DNA from: Cedecea sp000277545 | GTDB taxonomy: Bacteria; Pseudomonadota; Gammaproteobacteria; Enterobacterales; Enterobacteriaceae | Assembly (NCBI GenBank): GCA_050847315.1 | Contig: CP193791.1 | Direction: 5' to 3' (one strand) | Length of the DNA stretch: 64,000 nt | In this document: positions 57,195 through 64,000 of the stretch, in pieces | Numbering within the stretch: position 1 is the first letter of the stretch | Layout: each line of letters starts with the position of its first letter | Notes under the pieces: model-generated | Database searches by the model: none | What the model was told of the DNA's origin: nothing | What the model saw: only the letters and a program-made list of their open reading frames with translations | Made by a program: the position numbers and the translations under genes

Positions 57195-57752
57195 ATGCTG
57201 GTAGGCTATGTCAGGGTGTCAACAAATGACCAAAATACTGCGCTGCAGAAAAATGCGCTGGAGTGTGCAGGATGTGAGCTGATTTTTGAGGATAAAATCA
57301 GCGGTAAAACGGCGGACAGGCCGGGGTTAAAAAAGGTATTCAGAACGCTGAGCGAAGGCGACACGTTGGTCGTCTGGAAGCTGGACCGGCTTGGGCGCAG
57401 CATGCGTCACCTTGTTTCGCTGATTGAGGAACTGCGTACGCGGGGGATTAACTTCCGAAGCCTGACGGACAGCATTGATACCTCCACGCCAATGGGGCGA
57501 TTTTTCTTTCACGTGATGGGCGCTTTGGCTGAGATGGAACGCGAGCTTATCGTCGAAAGAACCCGGGCAGGACTGGCGGCGGCCAGAGCGGAAGGGCGAA
57601 TTGGCGGGCGTCGGCCTAAACTGTCGGCAACGCAATGGGCACAGGCCGGGAGGCTAATTGCTGCCGGAGAAACAAGGCAGCAGGTGGCGATTATTTACGA
57701 TGTCGGCGTCTCTACGCTGTATAAAAAATTTCCGGCAAATGCGAAATCCTAA
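57195..57752 (+). CDS. Gin/Pin/Hin-family DNA invertase
   Basis: A 185-residue serine recombinase that inverts the adjacent fibre segment. Catalytic Ser9 lies in GYVRVST, the active-site arginines in WKLDRLGRSMRHL, followed by the long E helix (MGALAEMERELIVERTRAGL) and a C-terminal helix-turn-helix (AAGETRQQVAIIYDVGVSTL). Such enzymes need the host Fis protein and an enhancer usually near the invertase gene. ATG 57195 is chosen at the conserved MLVGYVRVS start. The stop overlaps the yfhH stop convergently. Confidence 0.95.
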   Translation: MLVGYVRVSTNDQNTALQKNALECAGCELIFEDKISGKTADRPGLKKVFRTLSEGDTLVVWKLDRLGRSMRHLVSLIEELRTRGINFRSLTDSIDTSTPMGRFFFHVMGALAEMERELIVERTRAGLAAARAEGRIGGRRPKLSATQWAQAGRLIAAGETRQQVAIIYDVGVSTLYKKFPANAKS

Positions 57753-58597
57753 ACCAGCTTCTTCACCAGCGCCTCGCTCTGGCGGATCCGCTCCGGCGCG
57801 TTTTCCAGGTCCTGTTGAACCAGGGCCATAAACAGCAGATCGGTCAACATCATCTGGGCGCTGGTAGAGGAAATTGCGGCGCTGCGCGTGGCCTGTTCTT
57901 CCGCAATGGTATACAGGCACAGGCTGGCGCGCTGCTGCAGGGCGTTAGGCGTGAAGCCGGTAATCGCGAGGATTTTCGCCCCGGTGTTCAGCGCTTCATC
58001 GGCGGCCAGATTGATCTCACGGCGCTCGCCCGAGTATGAAATAGCGAGCAGCACGTCTTCCGGCGTCATCGCCTGCACGGTTGCCAGCAGGGCATGCATA
58101 TCCTGCTCGGCGACAGCGTGAATACCAATCTTCATCAACTTCCACGAGAAATTCTTCGCCACCAGGCCAGAGGCGCCTATTCCCACGAGCAGCACGCGCC
58201 GCGCATTGCGCAGCAGCGAAACGCTCGCCAGCAATTTATCTTCCGCATTAATATCCAGCGTGGCGTGCATCGCCGCGATATTCTCTTTAATCAATTTTTC
58301 CCCAACAAGCCTCAGCGGATCGTCACCTAAAATTTGGTTATGAACCGGGACAGAGTTAGGATTTTGACCGCTCGCCAGCGCTTCGCTGATCGCCAGTTTC
58401 ATTGCCGGGAAGCCTTTGAACCCCAGTTTCTGCGCGAATTTTACGACGCTGGACTGGCTGACACCGGCTTCTTCCGCCAGCTGCTGTGAACTGAGGTGGC
58501 GTGCGCGATCGGGCTCAGCGAGCAAAAAGTCGGCCAGCTTGCGGTCACTCTGGGCCAGCATGGCGTAACGGCTTCGAATGCGCAGTAAACAGTTCAT
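57749..58597 (-). CDS. yfhH: RpiR-family transcriptional regulator YfhH
   Basis: A 282-residue regulator: N-terminal helix-turn-helix of the RpiR family (SSQQLAEEAGVSQSSVVKFA, residues about 35-54) and a C-terminal SIS sugar-phosphate binding domain (VLLVGIGASGLVAKNFSWKL; AISYSGERREINLAADEA). Target genes are unknown in E. coli. ATG 58597 has cggaggtgaa upstream and gives the same length as the E. coli protein. Confidence 0.95.
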   Translation of the reverse strand: MNCLLRIRSRYAMLAQSDRKLADFLLAEPDRARHLSSQQLAEEAGVSQSSVVKFAQKLGFKGFPAMKLAISEALASGQNPNSVPVHNQILGDDPLRLVGEKLIKENIAAMHATLDINAEDKLLASVSLLRNARRVLLVGIGASGLVAKNFSWKLMKIGIHAVAEQDMHALLATVQAMTPEDVLLAISYSGERREINLAADEALNTGAKILAITGFTPNALQQRASLCLYTIAEEQATRSAAISSTSAQMMLTDLLFMALVQQDLENAPERIRQSEALVKKLV

Positions 58598-58803
58598 TTC
58601 ACCTCCGGGCGGCACTTCTGATAACGACTTGCTCTGGTAAGCATTTGAGCGAATTATAAATTCCATTATAGAGCAATGTTGCCGAATTAAATATTCTGTT
58701 GTGTTCAACCTGCCAGCCAGTAAGGCACGCGGAAAATCGCGGGGCTATCTGTTAGGCTTTAGCTGGCGTTGTTTCGTGAACGCGAGTCCAAAAGGAGCCT
58801 GAA

Positions 58804-59442
58804 TTGACACCTCATCACCCGCGCCGCGTCGTCTTTTTTGACCTGGATGGCACTCTGCATCAGCAGGACATGTTCGGCAGCTTCCTGTTTTATCTCCTGC
58901 GCCGCCTGCCGCTGAACGTGCCGTTGGTTATTATCTTGTTGCCGCTGATTGGCGGCATGATGCTGATCAAAGGCAGCGCGGCCCGCCAGCCGATGAGCCT
59001 GCTGTTATGGGGCATCACGTTTGGGCGCAGCGAGGCCCGGCTTCAGCGGCTACAAAACGAGTTTGTCGCCTGGTTCCGGCAGAAGGTGAGGGCATTTCCC
59101 GTCGTCCAGCAGCGCCTCACGGATTATCTGCACAGCCCGGATGCCGACGTCTGGTTGATTACCGGTTCACCGCAGCCGCTGGTGGAAAAAGTCTATTTTG
59201 ATACGCCGTGGCTGCCGGAGGTCAAAGTGATTGCCAGCCAGATTGCACGGGCTCACGGCGGCTGGATATTGACCCTGCGCTGTCTGGGCCATGAGAAAGT
59301 GGTTCAGCTGGAGCAGCATCTTGGCGCGCCGCTGCGGCTTTACAGCGGCTACAGCGACAGCCATCAGGATAATCCCTTACTCTATTTCTGCGAGCACCGC
59401 TGGCGCGTCACGCCTCAGGGGGAACTGCAGCAGCTTGAGTGA
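58804..59442 (+). CDS. pgpC: Phosphatidylglycerophosphatase C
   Basis: A 212-residue inner-membrane HAD phosphatase that removes phosphate from phosphatidylglycerophosphate to give phosphatidylglycerol. Motif DLDGT (residues 13-17) and a membrane helix (VPLVIILLPLIGGMMLI) are visible. Starts at TTG with aaggag upstream, matching the E. coli protein throughout. Confidence 0.93.
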   Translation: MTPHHPRRVVFFDLDGTLHQQDMFGSFLFYLLRRLPLNVPLVIILLPLIGGMMLIKGSAARQPMSLLLWGITFGRSEARLQRLQNEFVAWFRQKVRAFPVVQQRLTDYLHSPDADVWLITGSPQPLVEKVYFDTPWLPEVKVIASQIARAHGGWILTLRCLGHEKVVQLEQHLGAPLRLYSGYSDSHQDNPLLYFCEHRWRVTPQGELQQLE

Positions 59443-59446
59443 GGCG

Positions 59447-59475
59447 TTTTGAATCCGTTAAGCGGTGTGTATAAT
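59447..59475 (+). promoter_or_regulatory. Predicted tadA promoter
   Basis: TTTTGA (59447-59452), 17-bp spacer, perfect TATAAT (59470-59475), 31 bp before the tadA start. Confidence 0.55.
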
Positions 59476-59505
59476 GCGCCGCCCACTTTTGCCGCGGAGA
59501 GCATT

Positions 59506-60009
59506 GTGTCAGACACAGAATTTACCCATGAACACTGGATGCGCCACGCCCTGACCCTCGCTCAACGAGCCTGGGATGAAGGCGAAGTGCCCGTCGGTGC
59601 GGTGCTGGTACACAATAATCAGGTCATAGGTGAAGGCTGGAATCGCCCGATAGGTCGCCACGATCCTACGGCTCACGCGGAGATCATGGCGCTGCGTCAG
59701 GGCGGTCTGGTACTGCAAAATTACCGTCTGCTGGATACCACGCTCTATGTAACGCTCGAACCTTGCGTCATGTGCGCGGGGGCGATGGTGCATAGCCGCA
59801 TTGGCCATTTAGTGTTTGGGGCGCGTGACGCTAAAACCGGGGCGATAGGCTCGCTGATGGACGTACTCGGCCACCCCGGCATGAACCATCAGGTGCAGGT
59901 CAGTGAAGGGGTGCTCGCGACAGAGTGCTCAGCCATGCTGAGCGATTTTTTTCGTGCTCGTCGCCTGGAGAAAAAGGCCCTAAAGGAAAAGGCCCGTAAG
60001 ACGGACTAG
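59506..60009 (+). CDS. tadA: tRNA-specific adenosine deaminase
   Basis: A 167-residue zinc enzyme that converts adenosine 34 of tRNA-Arg(ACG) to inosine. Zinc and catalytic motifs are TAHAEIMAL and PCVMCAGAM. GTG 59506 (VSDTEFTHEHWMRHALTL) gives exactly the E. coli length. The end overlaps mltF convergently by about 110 bp. Confidence 0.97.
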   Translation: MSDTEFTHEHWMRHALTLAQRAWDEGEVPVGAVLVHNNQVIGEGWNRPIGRHDPTAHAEIMALRQGGLVLQNYRLLDTTLYVTLEPCVMCAGAMVHSRIGHLVFGARDAKTGAIGSLMDVLGHPGMNHQVQVSEGVLATECSAMLSDFFRARRLEKKALKEKARKTD

Positions 60010-61450
60010 TCAGCTCCACCGGGGCAACCGCAGGGTAGGCCTCGGCAAATTTATCAGCCTGGATCGCCTTCTTCTGTTTCTCCTGCAAATACCCTTCCAG
60101 ACTTAGCTGATACTTGCGGATGTTTTCTACATACGCATAAGCCTCGTGTCCACGAGCATATCCATAGGTCGTTTTGCTGTAATAAGGCTTCAGGCTCAGC
60201 AACGGCAGGCGTGTTTTCACATCGGCCCAGCTGTCCGGGTTGCCTTTCTGTTTGGCCGTTAGCTGACGGGCATCCAGCATGTGGGCATAGCCCATGTTAT
60301 AGGCCGCCAGCGCGAACCAGATACGCTCGTACTCCGGTACCGTGGCCGGGACCTTGCTCATCATATCTTTCAGATACCGGCTGCCGCCGCTGATGCTCTG
60401 TTCGGCGTCCAGCCTGTCGGTGATGCCGAGGCTTTGGGCCGTATTTTTTGTCAGCATCATTAACCCGCGCACGCCCGTCGGCGAAGTCGCGTGAGTATCC
60501 CAGTGGGATTCCTGATAGGAAATGGCAGCCAGCAGCGGCCAGTCAATGTCGTCGGAGTACTTTTCAAACAGCGGCTGGAGTTCCGGCAAAACGGCATCCA
60601 CCGCGTTCAGGAAGGTTCGGGTATCGACGTAATCAAAATCGCCAATATGGCCCAGGTATTTCTCCTCAACCCTTGCCAGCGTGCCGTCGCTGCTGATCTT
60701 ATTATAGAAATCGAGCAGCGCGGCGCTCATGCTGTCGTCGCCATCGCGTTTAGAGAACCAGGTGACCGGTTGTTCATCCGTGACGTCCAGGGCAACGGCC
60801 AGTTGGGGATGCACGCGCTGGAAAAGACTGATGGCGATGGAGTCTGAGATGGTAAACGCGATATTGCCGTCAATCACCTGCTGCAAGAGCTGGTTGCTGG
60901 TTTGTTTGGCGTCAATGCTCCAGCTCAGGTCGGGGTACTGAGCGTCTTTTAGCTTTTGCAGATCGCTCACCACCGCCTGGCCAGAAGAGAGCACCAGCTG
61001 CGATGGCTTGACGCCGCCGAGAGATTTGGGGCGCGGGCTACCCACGCGATAGACCATCTGCTGCGAAACGGAATAATAAGTTGGGCCCGCCTGGTAGTCG
61101 CTGCTGCGGCGAGAGTTATACACCAGGCCGGCGGCGAGCAGGTCGGTGTTGTCGTTGTCCAGGTCATCAAACAGCTCGTTAATGTTTGGCCGCACGACCA
61201 CTAACAGCTTCACGCCCAGGTAGTCTGCAAACTGTTTTGCGAGTTCGTAATCGAGGCCCGTTGCCTTGCCGTTAATCATCGTCCAGGTCAGCGGCGATGA
61301 AATGGTACTGACGCGCAAAACCCCCCGCGCTTTGATCGCGGCGATACGGTTTTCGGCCTGATTGAAACCTGGAATGGAGGGCCATAAAGCCACTGCCAGC
61401 AACAAGGTGACGATACCGATAAGCAGATAATTAATCTTTATTCTTTTCAA
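59900..61450 (-). CDS. mltF: Membrane-bound lytic transglycosylase F
   Basis: A 516-residue peptidoglycan-cleaving enzyme. N-terminal signal or anchor (INYLLIGIVTLLLAVALWPS), an ABC-type substrate-binding domain (residues about 45-265) and a C-terminal Slt lysozyme-like domain with catalytic Glu in ISYQESHWD and the AAYNMGYAH motif. Start TTG 61450 matches the start of the E. coli protein; a longer reading frame upstream is not conserved. The 3' end overlaps tadA by about 110 bp on the opposite strand. Confidence 0.95.
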   Translation of the reverse strand: MKRIKINYLLIGIVTLLLAVALWPSIPGFNQAENRIAAIKARGVLRVSTISSPLTWTMINGKATGLDYELAKQFADYLGVKLLVVVRPNINELFDDLDNDNTDLLAAGLVYNSRRSSDYQAGPTYYSVSQQMVYRVGSPRPKSLGGVKPSQLVLSSGQAVVSDLQKLKDAQYPDLSWSIDAKQTSNQLLQQVIDGNIAFTISDSIAISLFQRVHPQLAVALDVTDEQPVTWFSKRDGDDSMSAALLDFYNKISSDGTLARVEEKYLGHIGDFDYVDTRTFLNAVDAVLPELQPLFEKYSDDIDWPLLAAISYQESHWDTHATSPTGVRGLMMLTKNTAQSLGITDRLDAEQSISGGSRYLKDMMSKVPATVPEYERIWFALAAYNMGYAHMLDARQLTAKQKGNPDSWADVKTRLPLLSLKPYYSKTTYGYARGHEAYAYVENIRKYQLSLEGYLQEKQKKAIQADKFAEAYPAVAPVELTSPSYGPFPLGPFSPGDEHEKNRSAWLSTLSRAPLH

Positions 61451-61615
61451 ATAGATAACATTCTGCAGCAGGATGAGCCTTAGCCAACAATAACCATGAT
61501 TTGTCTGAACCCCGTGAGTGAATGAGGCGCATTTTGCGTAAGAAAACGCCAGTAAGCAACTTTTAAGAATATATCGTTTACTTTTCGTGCAATAAAAACT
61601 TCTGCTGTTATTTCT

Positions 61616-61654
61616 ACGCAAACGGTTTCGTCGCGGCGGAGGATTCTCTATAAT
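61616..61654 (+). promoter_or_regulatory. purL promoter with PurR operator
   Basis: acgcaaacggtttcgt (61616-61631) differs from the canonical PurR box at one position. The -10 TATAAT is at 61649-61654 with TTTCGT (61626) at -35, so PurR would cover the -35. Confidence 0.85.
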
Positions 61655-61698
61655 GACGCCCGTTTTCCCCCCTTCGCCCTGAAGACGAGAGATCTTTA

Positions 61699-64000
61699 AT
61701 GATGGAAATTCTGCGTGGTTCGCCTGCTCTTTCAGCATTTCGTATTAACAAACTCCTGGCCCGTTTCAACGATGCTCACCTCCCGGTAAGCGATATTTAT
61801 GCCGAGTATGTTCATTTTGCCGACCTTGAGGCGCCGCTGAACGCTGACGAGCTTGCCCGCCTGCAGCGGCTGTTGAAATATGGTCCAACCCTCGCAGAGC
61901 ATGCGCCGGAAGGCACCCTGCTGTTGGTGACTCCGCGCCCTGGCACCATCTCCCCCTGGTCTTCAAAAGCTACCGATATCGCCCACAACTGTGACCTGCC
62001 GCAGATTAAACGCCTTGAGCGCGGTGTGGCCTGGTATGTTACCGGCAGCACGCTGACCGCTGAGCAGTTGCAGGACGTTGCCGCTCTGCTGCACGACCGC
62101 ATGATGGAGAGCGTGTTTACCTCTCTGAACGATGCACAGCAGCTGTTTACCCAGCAGCAGCCGGCCCCGGTGCAGAGCGTTGATCTGCTCGGGATAGGGC
62201 GCGATGCGCTGGTGGAAGCGAACATTCGCCTTGGCCTCGCGCTGGCGGAAGACGAAATCGACTACCTGCAGGATGCGTTCAACAAGCTTGGCCGCAACCC
62301 GAACGACATTGAACTGTATATGTTTGCTCAGGCGAACTCCGAGCACTGCCGCCATAAGATCTTTAACGCCGACTGGATTATTGACGGGCAGAAGCAGCCG
62401 AAGTCGCTGTTCAAAATGATCAAAAACACCTTCGAGAAAACGCCGGATTACGTGCTGTCTGCCTATAAAGACAACGCGGCGGTGATGGAAGGTTCCGCCG
62501 TCGGCCGCTTCTTCGCCGACCGTGAAGCAGGGCGCTATGACTTCCACCAGGAAGACGCGCATATCCTGATGAAGGTTGAAACCCACAACCACCCGACCGC
62601 TATCTCTCCGTGGCCGGGCGCGGCAACCGGCTCAGGCGGTGAAATCCGCGACGAAGGCGCGACCGGGCGTGGCGCGAAGCCAAAAGCAGGCCTGGTGGGC
62701 TTCTCCGTGTCTAACCTGCGTATTCCGGGCTTTGAACAGCCGTGGGAGCAGGATTTCGGCAAGCCAGACCGCATCGTTACCGCGCTGGATATCATGACCG
62801 AAGGCCCTCTGGGCGGGGCGGCGTTTAACAACGAATTTGGCCGCCCGGCGCTGACCGGCTACTTCCGTACCTATGAAGAGCAGGTGAACAGCCACAACGG
62901 CGTGGAGCTGCGCGGTTACCACAAACCTATCATGCTTGCGGGCGGGATCGGCAACATCCGCGCCGACCACGTCCAGAAGGGCGAAATCACCCCTGGCGCG
63001 AAGCTGATTGTGCTGGGCGGCCCGGCAATGAACATCGGCCTGGGCGGCGGGGCGGCTTCGTCAATGGCTTCCGGCCAGTCCGATGCGGATTTAGATTTTG
63101 CTTCCGTGCAGCGCGACAACCCTGAAATGGAGCGCCGCTGCCAGGAAGTGATCGACCGCTGCTGGCAGATGGGCGACGACAACCCAATCCTGTTTATCCA
63201 CGATGTTGGCGCGGGTGGCCTGTCTAACGCCATGCCTGAGCTGGTCAGCGATGGCGGACGCGGTGGCCGCTTCGAGCTGCGCGATATTCTTAACGACGAA
63301 CCGGGCATGAGCCCGCTCGAAGTCTGGTGTAACGAATCTCAGGAGCGCTATGTGCTGGCCGTTGCGCCAGAGCAACTGCCGCTGTTTGATGAACTTTGCC
63401 GCCGCGAGCGTGCGCCGTATGCGGTGATTGGTGAAGCCACCACCGAACAGCATCTGACGCTCAACGACAGCCACTTTGATAACCAGCCTATCGACATGCC
63501 GCTGGACGTGCTGCTGGGCAAAACGCCGAAGATGGAGCGTAACGTTGAGACGCTGAAAGCCAAAGGCGATGCCTTCAACAGCAGCGAAATTTCTATTGCC
63601 GATGCGGTGAAGCGCGTTCTGCACTTGCCGACCGTGGCTGAAAAAACCTTCCTCGTGACCATCGGCGACCGCACGGTAACCGGCATGGTGTCCCGCGATC
63701 AGATGGTTGGCCCGTGGCAGATCCCAGTCGCCAACTGCGCGGTGACTACCGCCAGCCTGGACAGCTACTACGGCGAAGCGATGTCTATCGGTGAACGTGC
63801 GCCGGTGGCCCTGCTGGACTTCGCGGCATCCGGTCGTCTGGCCGTGGGCGAAGCCTTAACGAACATCGCCGCGACCCAAATTGGCTCCCTGAAGCGCATT
63901 AAACTCTCCGCAAACTGGATGGCCGCAGCCGGTCACCCTGGCGAAGATGCCGGCCTGTATGAAGCGGTGAAGGCCGTTGGCGAAGAACTTTGCCCGGCTC
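61699..64000 (+). CDS. purL: Phosphoribosylformylglycinamidine synthase (partial)
   Basis: The first 767 codons of about 1295; the gene runs past the window end. The enzyme makes FGAM from FGAR, glutamine and ATP, step four of purine synthesis. Visible: MMEILRGSPALSAFRINKLL start, ANSEHCRHKIFNADWIIDG, VETHNHPTAISPWPGAATGS and the IGLGGGAASSM nucleotide loop. The glutaminase domain lies beyond the window. Confidence 0.97.
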   Translation, partial: MMEILRGSPALSAFRINKLLARFNDAHLPVSDIYAEYVHFADLEAPLNADELARLQRLLKYGPTLAEHAPEGTLLLVTPRPGTISPWSSKATDIAHNCDLPQIKRLERGVAWYVTGSTLTAEQLQDVAALLHDRMMESVFTSLNDAQQLFTQQQPAPVQSVDLLGIGRDALVEANIRLGLALAEDEIDYLQDAFNKLGRNPNDIELYMFAQANSEHCRHKIFNADWIIDGQKQPKSLFKMIKNTFEKTPDYVLSAYKDNAAVMEGSAVGRFFADREAGRYDFHQEDAHILMKVETHNHPTAISPWPGAATGSGGEIRDEGATGRGAKPKAGLVGFSVSNLRIPGFEQPWEQDFGKPDRIVTALDIMTEGPLGGAAFNNEFGRPALTGYFRTYEEQVNSHNGVELRGYHKPIMLAGGIGNIRADHVQKGEITPGAKLIVLGGPAMNIGLGGGAASSMASGQSDADLDFASVQRDNPEMERRCQEVIDRCWQMGDDNPILFIHDVGAGGLSNAMPELVSDGGRGGRFELRDILNDEPGMSPLEVWCNESQERYVLAVAPEQLPLFDELCRRERAPYAVIGEATTEQHLTLNDSHFDNQPIDMPLDVLLGKTPKMERNVETLKAKGDAFNSSEISIADAVKRVLHLPTVAEKTFLVTIGDRTVTGMVSRDQMVGPWQIPVANCAVTTASLDSYYGEAMSIGERAPVALLDFAASGRLAVGEALTNIAATQIGSLKRIKLSANWMAAAGHPGEDAGLYEAVKAVGEELCPA

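Larger units (their letters stand above)
42228..57752 (+). mobile_element. R-type tailocin locus (headless contractile tail)
   Basis: Gene order: repressor, lambda-type N with nut site, holin, endolysin, spanins, lipase, tail terminator-like, sheath, tube, chaperone, tape measure, baseplate set, fibre, Tfa, inverted alternative fibre cassette, invertase. There is no integrase, replication, terminase, portal, scaffold or capsid gene. It lies between yfhL and yfhH, which are neighbours in E. coli; the invertase stop overlaps the yfhH stop. This is the content expected of an R-type bacteriocin that kills related cells by puncturing their membrane. Confidence 0.9.

Noticed and set aside
1..64000. 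CRISPR arrays, tRNA genes, rRNA genes and insertion sequences
   Set aside because: No regularly spaced palindromic repeats, no cloverleaf-like sequence and no transposase were seen on either strand.

Overview
The window is a piece of an Enterobacteriaceae chromosome. The backbone genes lepA-lepB-rnc-era-recO-pdxJ-acpS-yfhL and yfhH-pgpC-tadA-mltF-purL are in the same order and orientation as in Escherichia coli. Their products are close to the E. coli proteins but not identical, so the genus is left open. Two phage-derived elements interrupt this backbone.

Positions 1 to about 35,200 hold the right-hand part of a temperate prophage, all on the plus strand apart from one small gene at its end. 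It enters at a cII-like regulator, so integrase and repressor lie outside the window. Next come lambdoid replication genes (O with four 21-bp iterons inside it, and P), small accessory genes, a cytosine methyltransferase with tandem repeats in its target-recognition region, a LexA-controlled dinI-like gene, ninG and a Q-type antiterminator. A P21-like lysis cassette follows (pinholin, SAR endolysin, nested Rz/Rz1). The structural genes are terminase, portal, a NUDIX-containing head protein, capsid, contractile sheath, tube, frameshifted tail chaperone, tape measure and a full baseplate. An AT-rich lipoprotein gene (a moron) sits just before the tail fibre. The prophage ends directly upstream of lepA, the locus used by Salmonella Gifsy-1.

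Positions 35,234 to 41,966 are housekeeping genes: LepA, signal peptidase I, RNase III with its autoregulatory leader hairpin, Era, RecO, PdxJ, AcpS and the ferredoxin YfhL.

Positions 42,000 to 57,752, between yfhL and yfhH, hold the most interesting locus. It is a headless contractile-tail element (R-type tailocin) with no integrase, replication, terminase, portal or capsid genes. It has a LexA-like self-cleaving repressor, five copies of a probable 13-bp operator in the two promoter regions, and a lambda N homologue beside a nut site whose boxB equals lambda nutR. It also has a lysis cassette, a cytoplasmic-type lipase gene between two intrinsic terminators, and a complete sheath/tube/baseplate module. 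A Gin/Hin-type invertase lies beside an invertible tail-fibre segment with two visible crossover sites in matching reading frame. The likely scheme is: DNA damage cleaves the repressor, the operon starts at a promoter at 43,146-43,174, N loads at nut and carries polymerase through at least three internal terminators. The particle is then released by holin, endolysin and spanins, with host range switched by fibre inversion.

The tail genes of prophage and tailocin are syntenic gene for gene, so one chromosome carries the same tail family once as a phage and once as a headless weapon, about 10 kb apart.

Positions 57,749 to 64,000 return to the backbone: yfhH, pgpC, tadA, mltF and the first 767 codons of purL with a PurR operator.
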